DNA from: UBA2211 sp035404185
GTDB lineage: Bacteria > Patescibacteriota > Minisyncoccia > Minisyncoccales > Minisyncoccaceae
Length of the DNA: 64,000 bases
Direction: 5' to 3'
NCBI GenBank assembly: GCA_965230985.1
Contig: OZ246399.1
Coordinates: 496,001-560,000, forward strand
The translations under genes were made by a program, and so were the position numbers. Position 1 is the first letter of the stretch; the number at the start of each line of letters is the position of its first letter. The notes beneath the pieces are model-generated. The model worked only from the letters and a program-made list of their open reading frames with translations, did no database searches and was not told the origin of the DNA. This document shows positions 15,854 through 23,721 of the stretch, in pieces.

Positions 15854-16150
15854 CTATTTGGAAGCAACAGATGCTTCAGGAACAACGATGTAACTTAACT
15901 CACTCATTTTTTCGAATCCTTCTTCCAAAACCTTTTCTTCAATATTAACGAGATTTCTATCTTTTGAAACCGAAACCTTTAACAAAGATACTTCTTTTCT
16001 TAATTCTTTGATAGTTACTTCCCTTTCTCCTTTAATATAACCTGATTCTGTTAATTTTACTACTTGAAAAACATAAAAGCAAACTAAGGCTAAAGAAGCT
16101 AGTGTTATCATCATGAAGAATCTTTGTGAATTGTTTTTTGCTATAGTCAT
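15854..16150 (-). CDS. FtsL-like division protein
   Basis: 98 residues: a short cytoplasmic start, one membrane helix (FFMMITLASLALVCFYVFQVV) and an external coiled-coil-like stretch (TIKELRKEVSLLKVSVSKDRNLVNIEEKVLEEGF). Size, topology and position between rsmH and ftsI fit FtsL, which bridges FtsB and FtsI. Sequence alone is weak, as usual for FtsL. It overlaps the rsmH stop by four bases (ATGA). Confidence 0.75.
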   Translation of the reverse strand: MTIAKNNSQRFFMMITLASLALVCFYVFQVVKLTESGYIKGEREVTIKELRKEVSLLKVSVSKDRNLVNIEEKVLEEGFEKMSELSYIVVPEASVASK

Positions 16151-17013
16151 ATTTTTATTGCTGCTCTTAATTTAGACGATCTGCTTCTTGGATTAAGTTG
16201 TTTTTCTTGATCCTCAGGAACAATCGGTTTTTTAGTTAATATTTTTAATTCTCCGTTTTTTTCTTTTTCTTTCAAAAATTCCTTAATTACCCTATCTTCT
16301 AAAGAGTGAAAGGAAATAACTACTAATACTCCATCTTTTTCTAATAGGCTTAAAGCCTCTGGAAGCGCTTTACGGAAGTTATCTAGCTCATTATTGACTT
16401 TGATACGAAGCGCTTGAAAGGTTCTCGTTGCAAGGTTTGTTTTACCGTGGTGATACCATCCGGGGGTCGCTTCCTTTATAATATTCACTAACTGTAAGGT
16501 ACTTTTTATCTTTTCTCTTTTTCTTGTTTCAACAATCTTTTTCGCTATCTTTTTGCTAAACTTTTCTTCTCCGTATTCTCTTAATATTTTTTCAATTTCA
16601 TCTTCGCTCCATTCGTTTAGTATTTTTTCGGCGGTTAATCCAGTTGAGTAATTCATTATCAGCGGTTCGTCTTTGTTAAAGCTGAATCCCCTTTCTGCTT
16701 CGTCAACGTGGTAAGAAGACATTCCGATATCAAACAATATTCCTTTAACACTACTGAATTCTTTCTCTTCTGTTATCTTTTTAACGTTAACGTATGAATC
16801 ATTTACTGGAATTAATCTTTCTATTTTTTCTTTTTCTATTTTTTCAAATATCTCTTTATCTATCTCTATTCCTAATACTTTTCCGTCTGGACCATTTTTT
16901 TTCAATATCTCTCTGGTGTGTCCTCCGCCATTTAGTGTACAGTCAATATAATTTCCATTTGGCTTAACATCTAAATATTCAATAACTTCTTTTAATAATA
17001 CTGGTATGTGCAT
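16147..17013 (-). CDS. rsmH: 16S rRNA m4C1402 methyltransferase
   Basis: 288 residues. It uses S-adenosylmethionine to methylate N4 of C1402 in 16S rRNA. Seen: HIPVLLKEVIEYL at the start, the SAM-binding YIDCTLNGGGHTREIL, the FDIGMSSYHVDEAERGFSF segment (usually DLGVSS.Q.D...RGFSF), and the C-terminal SFHSLEDRVIKEFL and NPRSRSSKLRAA. It follows mraZ by one base. Confidence 0.96.
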   Translation of the reverse strand: MHIPVLLKEVIEYLDVKPNGNYIDCTLNGGGHTREILKKNGPDGKVLGIEIDKEIFEKIEKEKIERLIPVNDSYVNVKKITEEKEFSSVKGILFDIGMSSYHVDEAERGFSFNKDEPLIMNYSTGLTAEKILNEWSEDEIEKILREYGEEKFSKKIAKKIVETRKREKIKSTLQLVNIIKEATPGWYHHGKTNLATRTFQALRIKVNNELDNFRKALPEALSLLEKDGVLVVISFHSLEDRVIKEFLKEKEKNGELKILTKKPIVPEDQEKQLNPRSRSSKLRAAIKI

Positions 17014-17014
17014 C

Positions 17015-17446
17015 TTATATTCCTAATTCTTTTAATCCTTCAGCCATGCCCTCAACTTGAGTGTTAGTTGTTTGTCCGTATTTCTTCCAAGCTTCTTCAT
17101 CCCAAATTTCGATTCTGTCGTATAAACCGGCGATTACTACGCTTTTGTTTAATTTTGCATATTCTTTTAAATAATCAGGGATAAGGATTCTTCCTAAGCT
17201 GTCAACTTTAACATCCATCGCGCCAGCTAACATTACTCTTGCAAAGCTCCTGGCATTTGATTGTGATAAAGGAAGTTTACTTAATTTATCAGCTAGTTCG
17301 TTCCATTGTTTTTGTGGGTATAAAAAAAGGCATCCGTCAATACCTCTGGTTATGACAGCGCCTTCACCTAAAACACTTCTAAATTTAGTAGGGATTGTTA
17401 ATCTCTTCTTTGGATCCAAATTGTAATTGTATTGACCGATGATCAT
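17015..17446 (-). CDS. mraZ: Transcriptional regulator MraZ
   Basis: 143 residues. MraZ is an AbrB-fold, ring-forming DNA-binding protein that represses the dcw cluster. The two MraZ half-domains are visible: YNYNLDPKKRLTIPTKFR (with DxKGR as DPKKR) and MDVKVDSLGRILIPDYL. It is first in the cluster. Direct AAGTG repeats just upstream look like its operator. Confidence 0.95.
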   Translation of the reverse strand: MIIGQYNYNLDPKKRLTIPTKFRSVLGEGAVITRGIDGCLFLYPQKQWNELADKLSKLPLSQSNARSFARVMLAGAMDVKVDSLGRILIPDYLKEYAKLNKSVVIAGLYDRIEIWDEEAWKKYGQTTNTQVEGMAEGLKELGI

Positions 17447-17454
17447 AAAGATGG

Positions 17455-17640
17455 TTATCCACTACGTTTTTATGTTTTCCACACTTTTCCCCACTTATTA
17501 ACACTGTAAGACCATTTTACACCACTCGAAAAAACTTGTCAACCACTCATCAACACATCAAAATCCCTTTATTTTAAAAGGTTTATCCGAGTTATCCACA
17601 GGCAAACAAAAAACACCGTTTTAGGTGTTAATTGTCCACA
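17455..17640. promoter_or_regulatory. mraZ upstream region: MraZ-type boxes and DnaA-box-like cluster
   Basis: On the minus strand AAGTGGGGAA and AAGTGTGGAA (17494-17475) form a 10-bp direct repeat, as expected for MraZ boxes. Independently, TTATCCACT (17455-17463), TTTTCCACA (17475-17483), TTATCCACA (17592-17600) and TTGTCCACA (17632-17640) are consensus or one-off DnaA boxes, all in one orientation, within 186 AT-rich bases. They may be DnaA control sites or part of an origin. Confidence 0.5.
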
Positions 17641-17653
17641 ATTTAATTCTGAA

Positions 17654-20167
17654 TTAAGAGATATTTATTGCGAAAGTATTAGGATCCATTTGGATTTTAC
17701 TTCCCTGAGGAATCGCATCATTTAATAAGGCTCTCGCAACAGTATTTTCAACCTTATCTTGAATAACCCTTTTCATCTCTCTTGCTCCGAAGACTGGATC
17801 ATAACTCAACTCAACTATTTTATTTTTTAATTCTTCAGTAATGATCAGTTCTATCTTTTTCGTTTTTAAATTACTATTTAATTTATTTAGCTGTATCTGG
17901 GCAATTGTTAGTAAATCTTCTTTAGTTAAAGATCTAAAGATTATTGTTCCATCAAATCTGTTTATAAATTCTGGCCTGAATGTTCCTTTTTCAAAAATAG
18001 CAGCAATAAGATCTTTTTTAATCTCTGGCATCTCTTTATTCTCTGCTATTGCCTTTAATATCGTTTGGTAGCCGGCATTTGATGTTGCAATGATGATTGT
18101 GTTAGTAAAGCTGATTTTCCTTCCTAAATTATCGTTAACGTATCCTTCGTCTAAAACCTGAAGAAAAACATTAAGAATGTCTGGATGAGCTTTTTCTACT
18201 TCATCTAGTAATACCAAAGAGAATGGATTTTCTAAAACTTGAGAAGTTAAGATGCCTGGCTGTTTTTCTGAGCCAAGAAGTCTTGGGATATCATCAATTC
18301 TTTGGAATTCAGACATGTCAATTCTTATCATTTTTTCTTCTGAGCCAAAATATGTTTCTGTTAAAGCTTTAGCAGTTTCTGTTTTTCCCACACCAGTTGG
18401 TCCTAAGAATAAAAAGCTTCCCATTGGTCCTTTTCTTGTCTGCACGCCTGTTCTAGCCCTTCTTAAGGCTGAAGATATCTCGCTAATAGCTTCTTGCTGT
18501 CCAACCACTCTTTTGTGCAGAATATCTTCAAGGCCTAATAGTATTTCTTTTTCTTTGCTCCTTATTTTTCCTACTGGTATTTTTGTTTTTTCGGAAAGCA
18601 TCATATCAATATGTTCTGGTAAGACAATATTTGTTTCAGTATCTCTTCCGCTATATATTACCGCCTCTTCTAAAAGATTAATTGCTTTTTGCGGAAAAGG
18701 ATAATTAGAAATATATTTTTCGCATAAAGTAATAGTTTCTTTTAAAGAATTAAAAGGAATAAATTTTTGATGTTTAGTTTCTAATATAAAAACTTGATTT
18801 TCTAAAACTTTTAAAGTTTCCTCAGGTTCCATTTCTTCTACTTCTATTTTTTGGAATTGAGCCAAAAGAGATGGTTTATCTTCTATGTATTGATGCAATC
18901 CCTTATAAGAGGTTAAACAAATAGTTTTAAAGTTTGGAGAATTCAAATATGGTCCAATAATTCCCGAAACATCAACTATTCCTGCTTTTTGTTTTCCTCC
19001 TAAGAAATCGTGAAAGTCATTAATTATCAAAATAACATTACCAGCGTTAGTAACCTCTCTGAAGCACTGTTCTAGTGTTTTTTCCATTTGTTCAAAGGAA
19101 GTTGTTGTTGAAGAAAGTAACACTATGTCCAATTCTATAAAGCGATTATTATTTACATTCGGTAAAGACTGGCCAATTAAACTTTTTTTAATTAATCCAT
19201 GAATAATATTTTTTCTTCCCACTCCAGGCTCTCCAATAATTAAAGCATTGCCAGCGTCTTTTTTTGATAAGATTCTTTCCAATTGCGATATTTTATCTTT
19301 GTGTCCGACAATATCTTCAAATCCCCTTCTTTTTACAATATCTGTCCAATCAATTGAGTAGCTATCTAGCGTGGGCGTATAACCAGCGGTCCAATCTTTT
19401 CCGAGTGATCCAAATTTAAGTAGATTTTCATAAGACCAGAACTGTTTATTCTTCTTCATCTTTAGATAAATTCTTTCCAGCCAATCATTTATTTCTTCAA
19501 AATATTCTTCTTCAAGATCTGATTCTATAATTATTTGTTTTAAGTTTGGCTCTACCTTAACTAAGGCAGCAATAATATCCCCTTCCTTTATTTCTTTTCC
19601 TTCTCTTTTTAATGATATTTTTCCGGCTTCTTCAAAAACAGCTTCAAATTCTTCTCTTGTTATTTGTGTTAAGCAGTTTTTTGATTCTAATTCTTTTTTT
19701 AATCCATTTAGATCAATTAATAATCTTGAGAAGATAAAAATTATTCTTTGGTTCTTAATGTCTAAAAAAGCTTTAAGGATGGTTTCATAATTAGGATAAT
19801 GCAATCCATTTTTTTTAGAGTCTTTAATTGCTTCATCCAAGTATTTGGCTGATTTCAGATTAAGAAACTGAGCTAGATTTTCTTTTTTATCAGTTAGAGC
19901 TTGCTCAAGAGATATTTTTTTCTTCGGCTTTTTAAGATATTCATCAAAAAATGAATTTAAGTTTTTTGTTAAAATAAAAAGCGAGAAAAAAATAATTATT
20001 GAACCAAATAATTGATTTGTGTCATTACTTTTAAAAGTGTTGTAGAGATAAAATAATAAAAAGATTCCAAAAATTAACAAAGAAAGCTTTTGAATTAATT
20101 TAAGACACCAAAAGAATGGCTCCATCTGTGTTACTTCGTATATTTCTGTTTTTTCTAAATTAATCAT
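17654..20167 (-). CDS. Membrane-anchored Clp-family AAA+ ATPase with degenerate first ATPase domain
   Basis: 837 residues. Two hydrophobic segments near 22-42 and 50-66 anchor it, followed by a Clp-N-like helical region. The first AAA module has GEPGVGRKN (about 310) in place of GxxxxGK[ST] and IINDFH in place of the DE Walker B, so ATP hydrolysis there is doubtful. The second module is intact: GPTGVGKTETAKAL (about 589), LVLLDEVEKAHPDILNVFLQVLDEG, ATSNAG, and FRPEFINRFD. It is related to ClpB/ClpC unfoldases. No ClpP-docking loop was identified. Its start overlaps the stop of the gene before it by four bases. Confidence 0.85.
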   Translation of the reverse strand: MINLEKTEIYEVTQMEPFFWCLKLIQKLSLLIFGIFLLFYLYNTFKSNDTNQLFGSIIIFFSLFILTKNLNSFFDEYLKKPKKKISLEQALTDKKENLAQFLNLKSAKYLDEAIKDSKKNGLHYPNYETILKAFLDIKNQRIIFIFSRLLIDLNGLKKELESKNCLTQITREEFEAVFEEAGKISLKREGKEIKEGDIIAALVKVEPNLKQIIIESDLEEEYFEEINDWLERIYLKMKKNKQFWSYENLLKFGSLGKDWTAGYTPTLDSYSIDWTDIVKRRGFEDIVGHKDKISQLERILSKKDAGNALIIGEPGVGRKNIIHGLIKKSLIGQSLPNVNNNRFIELDIVLLSSTTTSFEQMEKTLEQCFREVTNAGNVILIINDFHDFLGGKQKAGIVDVSGIIGPYLNSPNFKTICLTSYKGLHQYIEDKPSLLAQFQKIEVEEMEPEETLKVLENQVFILETKHQKFIPFNSLKETITLCEKYISNYPFPQKAINLLEEAVIYSGRDTETNIVLPEHIDMMLSEKTKIPVGKIRSKEKEILLGLEDILHKRVVGQQEAISEISSALRRARTGVQTRKGPMGSFLFLGPTGVGKTETAKALTETYFGSEEKMIRIDMSEFQRIDDIPRLLGSEKQPGILTSQVLENPFSLVLLDEVEKAHPDILNVFLQVLDEGYVNDNLGRKISFTNTIIIATSNAGYQTILKAIAENKEMPEIKKDLIAAIFEKGTFRPEFINRFDGTIIFRSLTKEDLLTIAQIQLNKLNSNLKTKKIELIITEELKNKIVELSYDPVFGAREMKRVIQDKVENTVARALLNDAIPQGSKIQMDPNTFAINIS

Positions 20168-20538
20168 AAGTATTTAAAGCCGTATATTATAGCTATGATA
20201 AATAGGAATGGATAAATAATAGAAGTAAAGAATAAGATAGTTCCTATTATTAAAACAATAACTTCGTAGATTAAAAACAAAGTAATCAAGAAAAGTCTCA
20301 TTACAAATCCAATTACTCTAGTAATAATGTTTGATGCAAACGTTTCAATATATCTGCCAATATCAAATCCTCGACCATAATCCCACATGTATCTTCTCCA
20401 GGGTGAAAAAAGAGAGTGTAACGTTTCATTTATAGAAAAGAAGTCGAGCCCAAAAATAAGATAGTTTTTTAAAATAGATAAAACTTTTTTTGGTGTGAGT
20501 ACTAGTTGCCAGTATAGATATTTGATAAAAATATTCAT
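20164..20538 (-). CDS. Hypothetical membrane protein coupled to the Clp-like ATPase
   Basis: 124 residues. An amphipathic N-terminal part (FIKYLYWQLVLTPKKVLSILKNYLIFGLDFFSINETLHSLFSPWRRYMWDYGRGFD) precedes two to three hydrophobic helices (VIGFVMRLFLITLFLIYEVIVLIIGTILFF and YPFLFIIAIIYGF). Translational overlap (ATGA) with the Clp-like gene suggests the two proteins act together at the membrane. Family unrecognised. Confidence 0.68.
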   Translation of the reverse strand: MNIFIKYLYWQLVLTPKKVLSILKNYLIFGLDFFSINETLHSLFSPWRRYMWDYGRGFDIGRYIETFASNIITRVIGFVMRLFLITLFLIYEVIVLIIGTILFFTSIIYPFLFIIAIIYGFKYL

Positions 20539-20609
20539 TCTTTTTGGCGATTTTTATGTCGTTGTATTGATTATAACTGCTTACTATTAAAATGTCCATA
20601 ATTTAATAC

Positions 20610-20637
20610 TTGACAATAATTTTTCCATAATTATAAT
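20610..20637 (+). promoter_or_regulatory. Promoter of the acidic-protein gene
   Basis: TTGACA (20610-20615), 16 bases, TATAAT (20632-20637). The 5' leader is about 95 bases long and contains a perfect ATCTTTTTT/AAAAAAGAT hairpin plus ACTTTAT/ATAAAGT arms, which could alternate. Confidence 0.65.
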
Positions 20638-20741
20638 GGATATCATCAATAGAAAAAGGTCGGCACTTTATAACAAAAAATAATAATTTTTATCTTTTTT
20701 AAAAAAGATAAAGTGTTCACAATTAACCTTTAATAAAATTT

Positions 20742-20972
20742 ATGATTTTTGAAGAAAAAATAAACGAAGAAGTTGAGTCAGTATTAGGAGAAGATGAGTC
20801 TTGTGAAGCTGAAGAAAAAACAGAAAAAGTCACCTGCGAATATGACAATGAAGATGATTTTTTTGACGATGATGACGAAGCTGAGGCTGATGACGATGAC
20901 GATATTGATGACGATGATGATGACGATATTGACGAAGAACTTGACGATGATGATGCAGACGAAGAAGAATAA
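20742..20972 (+). CDS. Small highly acidic protein
   Basis: 76 residues. The first 35 are ordinary (MIFEEKINEEVESVLGEDESCEAEEKTEKVTCEYD), and the rest is almost only Asp and Glu. Such tails occur in RNA polymerase delta subunits, in histone-like chaperones and as DNA mimics, but the globular part needed to choose is absent. It has a consensus promoter, a structured 5' leader and a strong terminator (AGCCCCG/CGGGGCT), so it is probably a well-expressed gene. The weak start context lacks a clear ribosome site. Confidence 0.55.
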   Translation: MIFEEKINEEVESVLGEDESCEAEEKTEKVTCEYDNEDDFFDDDDEAEADDDDDIDDDDDDDIDEELDDDDADEEE

Positions 20973-20985
20973 TTTTTTAATCAAT

Positions 20986-21020
20986 AGCCCCGCGAGTGCG
21001 GGGCTTGTATATTGCTTTTT
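20986..21020 (+). terminator. Intrinsic terminator after the acidic-protein gene
   Basis: AGCCCCGC/GCGGGGCT stem followed by a T-rich stretch. Confidence 0.75.
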
Positions 21021-21068
21021 TATTCTTGGGTGATATAATTAGAAATATAATAATAAAAAAAATACGTC

Positions 21069-21791
21069 ATGAAAATGAAGTTAGATAGGTGGAAAATTGC
21101 CACCATAATTCTTGCAGTTGTTTCTATCGTTTTAGCAGGTCTACTTTCTCAAACAATGATTGGTTCTCCTAAGAAAGCAGCAGAAAAGGCAATAGAATAT
21201 ATTAACAAAAACTTGGTGGCTGCTGGTACAACAGCAAAATTGATTAGCGTTGATAAGGAACAAATAGGAAATTTAAGAAAAATAACTCTTGATGTTTCTG
21301 GGAATCAATTTGGTTCATATGTGAGTGTTGATGGAAGGTATCTTTTTGCTAGTGAACCATTTGATATGGACAAAACAACAGACACGACAGCAACAACTGA
21401 CACAACTGGAACAGTGGAAAGTACCGGAACTCAACTAGATGGAGGTTTTAGCGAAGCAAAAGATACAGAGGTTTGTACTGAAAATGAAAAACCAATAGTA
21501 TATTTTTTTGGTTCGTCAAGCTGTCCTCATTGTCAATGGGAAGAACCAATACTTAAGAGTGTGATTGATCAATTTGGAGACACTATTTCTTATCACGAAA
21601 ATATTGATTCTGAAACAGACTATGATGTTTTTTCAAAATACAGTACGGGAGGAGTTCCTACCTTAGTAATTGGTTGTAAGTATTATAGAGTAGGATCAGG
21701 TGAATCAGCTGGAGAAGAGTCAGAAAAAACATCTTTAAAGAATATTATCTGTCTTGCTACAGGAAATCAACCAGCTAGTATTTGTAAGTAA
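21069..21791 (+). CDS. Membrane-anchored thioredoxin-like protein (CPHC)
   Basis: 240 residues: an N-terminal membrane segment (IATIILAVVSIVLAGLLSQTMI), a domain of about 80 residues, a Thr-rich linker (TTDTTATTDTTGTVESTGT), then a thioredoxin fold with the redox motif SSSCPHCQWEEP and the cis-proline GGVPTLVIG. CPHC is the DsbA-type active site, so an extracytoplasmic disulfide oxidoreductase is likely. The linker separates the N-terminal domain from the redox domain. A CACCC/GGGTG terminator follows at 21801. Confidence 0.82.
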   Translation: MKMKLDRWKIATIILAVVSIVLAGLLSQTMIGSPKKAAEKAIEYINKNLVAAGTTAKLISVDKEQIGNLRKITLDVSGNQFGSYVSVDGRYLFASEPFDMDKTTDTTATTDTTGTVESTGTQLDGGFSEAKDTEVCTENEKPIVYFFGSSSCPHCQWEEPILKSVIDQFGDTISYHENIDSETDYDVFSKYSTGGVPTLVIGCKYYRVGSGESAGEESEKTSLKNIICLATGNQPASICK

Positions 21792-21800
21792 TTTACAAGG

Positions 21801-21821
21801 CACCCGAAAGGGTGTTTTTGT
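21801..21821 (+). terminator. Intrinsic terminator after the thioredoxin-like gene
   Basis: CACCC GAAA GGGTG followed by TTTTTG. Confidence 0.85.
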
Positions 21822-21836
21822 TTTCTCCACCTTCTC

Positions 21837-21864
21837 TTGACAAAATTAATAAAATATTTATAAT
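21837..21864 (+). promoter_or_regulatory. Promoter of the large putative RNA
   Basis: TTGACA (21837-21842), 16 bases, TATAAT (21859-21864), a full-consensus pair with a predicted start near 21871. Confidence 0.8.
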
Positions 21865-21870
21865 GTATTT

Positions 21871-22586
21871 GTAAGTTAAATAGTTCATTTTATATTAAAT
21901 AAGAAGATTGATTTTGGTGGTTGTTTTTAGAGACTATCATCTTTAAAAACAGCCACCAAATGTGGCAAGTATAGCACTGTGGAATGTCAAATTTCCCCTA
22001 CGGAGGTGGTGGGAATATGATTGTAATAAGAATCAACACTCATGTGATGAACGAGATCTTCCCGACGTAATCCTGGCCTGCCCGGACCCCTCGCAAGGAG
22101 GACTTCAATGATAAAAAATCTTTGACAATTCGGCGCGTTTAGCGCCGCTGGATAGTGAGGATGTTATTCTTCACTTATTGTGTAAGGCGACGAGTCCAAA
22201 TGGTTATAGCTCATCATAGGAGCGTTAGAGCCGTTATCTCAGAGAAGCGTTTCTGCTCTCACATTGTTTAGCGACATCGATACCCGCTCACACTCCTGGA
22301 AGATCAGCTTTTTCTCGTCCCTCTCCGCGATCTACGAACAAAAATTAGCAATACAAAAGGGAGAATTGCTAAAAAGCTAAACAGCTAACTAGGAACCACA
22401 CTAATAAAGTGAAGTAGTTGCTACAAACAACTACAAGGTAAGGGCATCCAAAGGGAAGGATCAACAGATCGAAAGAATTTAATTCAAGTAGACTTGATAA
22501 TCCCGAAAGCCCTCTCCCCAATTAATCTTCTTGTTTCAAACACCGGCCGCGTAAGCAAAATATTGTTTACGCGGCATTCCTTTTTC
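21871..22586 (+). ncRNA. Large putative structured RNA (about 700 nt)
   Basis: A consensus promoter and a strong terminator (GCCGCGTAA/TTACGCGGC, 22546-22575, T-run) delimit it, and no long open frame lies inside. Its ends pair: AAGAAGATTGA (21901-21911) with TTAATCTTCTT (22522-22532), 11 pairs. Inside are a 17-bp hairpin (21913-21961), GGCGC/GCGCC, GTGAGGA/TCTTCAC, AGCAAT/ATTGCT, and TAGTTG/CAACTA. It is visibly richer in G+C than the surroundings. tmRNA, RNase P and 6S signatures were looked for and not found. Short frames with good ribosome sites (for example MIVIRINTHVMNEIFPT) also occur, so a coding leader cannot be excluded. Confidence 0.65.
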
Positions 22587-22596
22587 TAAACAAAAA

Positions 22597-22614
22597 ACTC
22601 CGCTTTCACGGAGT
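22597..22614 (-). terminator. Terminator of rplJ-rplL
   Basis: Minus strand ACTCCG/CGGAGT stem with TTTTTTG, convergent with the terminator of the large RNA. Confidence 0.85.
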
Positions 22615-22627
22615 CATTTTGTTATCC

Positions 22628-23038
22628 TTATTTTAGTTCTACAGTTGCACCTGCTTCTGTAAATTTCTTTTTCATTTCTTCAGCTTCTTCCTTCTTAGCA
22701 TCCTCCTTTATTGTTTGAGGAGCGGTAGCAATAGCGTCAACTAAGTCCTTGGCTTCTTTTAATCCTTTTTGAGTCAAGTCTCTTACAACTTTGATGACCT
22801 CAATCTTTTTGTCACCAGCCGATGTTAATACTACATTGAAAGAAGATTTTTCTTCTACGGCTGCACCGGCGGCTGCTGGAGCTGCGGCTGCTGCCATCAT
22901 CTGAGGAGCGGCTGATACACCAAACTTCTTTTCTAATACCTTTACTAATTCAGCTAGATCCAAAACAGACATTTTTTCTATTTCTTCAACTAGCTTTTTG
23001 AACTTTTCAGGAACTTCGATTGTTGTTTCTTCTGCCAT
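22628..23038 (-). CDS. rplL: 50S ribosomal protein L7/L12
   Basis: 136 residues, the stalk protein that recruits translation GTPases. N-terminal dimerisation domain (MSVLDLAELVKVLEKKFGVSAA), Ala-rich hinge (AAAAAPAAAGAA), and the C-terminal factor-binding domain SFNVVLTSAGDKKIEVIKVVRDLTQKGLKEAKDLVDAIATAPQTIKEDAKKEEAEEMKKKFTEAGATVELK. It follows rplJ by 21 bases. Confidence 0.97.
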   Translation of the reverse strand: MAEETTIEVPEKFKKLVEEIEKMSVLDLAELVKVLEKKFGVSAAPQMMAAAAAPAAAGAAVEEKSSFNVVLTSAGDKKIEVIKVVRDLTQKGLKEAKDLVDAIATAPQTIKEDAKKEEAEEMKKKFTEAGATVELK

Positions 23039-23059
23039 ATTTTTATATTTTATTATTTA

Positions 23060-23581
23060 TTATGCTTTTTGATCTCTTATTTGGGAAAGGGCTAATACCA
23101 ATTTCCTCATATTTCCAGAAAGAACTCCTACTAAGTTTGTTGCTGGAGCGGATAATGTTCCAACAAGCATTCCCAATAACTGTTCTTTGCTTGGTAATTC
23201 GGCTAATTTGATAACATCGGCCATTTCGCAAAACTTGTTTTCTAGAAATCCTCCTAATATTTTAGCGTTTTTATTCTCTTTAGAGAATTGATATACTATT
23301 TTACTTGGAGCAATTTCGTCTTCGTAACCGAATACTATTGCTACTTCTCCTTCTAATTTTTTTAAACCAAGTTCTACATTTTTATTTTTAAGAGCTATTT
23401 CCATTAAACTCTTCTTGGCCACCTTCATTTCACTACCTTCTTTTTTTAAGTTTTCTCTTAACTTAGCCAATTCTTTAACCTTGATTTTGCTGAAGTCCAT
23501 GAAAACTATTGATTTTTGCTTTTCAATCTTGGTTTCAAGATCAGTAATGATTTTTTGTTTTTGTTCTCTTGTTAATGCCAT
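23060..23581 (-). CDS. rplJ: 50S ribosomal protein L10
   Basis: 173 residues, the base of the L12 stalk. Opens MALTREQKQKIITDLETKIEKQKSIVFMDFSKIKVKELAKLRENLK. The C-terminal helix region that carries L12 dimers (LLGMLVGTLSAPATNLVGVLSGNMRKLVLALSQIRDQK) is present. It is preceded by an L10-type leader RNA that probably mediates feedback repression by the L10-L12 complex. Confidence 0.96.
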   Translation of the reverse strand: MALTREQKQKIITDLETKIEKQKSIVFMDFSKIKVKELAKLRENLKKEGSEMKVAKKSLMEIALKNKNVELGLKKLEGEVAIVFGYEDEIAPSKIVYQFSKENKNAKILGGFLENKFCEMADVIKLAELPSKEQLLGMLVGTLSAPATNLVGVLSGNMRKLVLALSQIRDQKA

Positions 23582-23589
23582 ATAATTAA

Positions 23590-23690
23590 AAAATCTGTGA
23601 TTCCACAGACGACCAACACAATATTGCTATTGTTTTTTCCTCAATAGGACTTATAAATGCCTATTTTCTGTGGAATTATTTATTTATACT
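23590..23690 (-). ncRNA. Ribosomal protein L10 leader
   Basis: Minus strand: ATTCCACAG...CTGTGGAAT arms (23681-23673 and 23613-23605) enclose a conserved-looking internal part with AAGTCCTATTGAGG, as in L10 leaders, which bind L10-L12. The sequence shows the long closing stem and purine-rich internal loop. The family assignment is from position and pattern. Confidence 0.65.
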
Positions 23691-23693
23691 GCT

Positions 23694-23721
23694 ATTATAT
23701 CTATTTTTATATTTTTGTCAA
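23694..23721 (-). promoter_or_regulatory. Promoter of rplJ-rplL
   Basis: TTGACA (23721-23716, overlapping the end of the DJ-1 gene), 16 bases, TATAAT (23699-23694). The start near 23687 matches the start of the L10 leader. Confidence 0.75.

Noticed and set aside
20784..21033. Frames overlapping the acidic gene (Ile/Val-rich on minus, Met/Thr-rich on plus)
   Set aside because: They are products of the GATGAC-rich low-complexity DNA read in other frames and have no independent start signals.
21871..22586. tmRNA or RNase P RNA at the 22 kb RNA
   Set aside because: No GAGGAAAGTCC-type P4 element, no tRNA-like end with GGTTCGA plus CCA, and no tag frame of the expected form were found on either strand.
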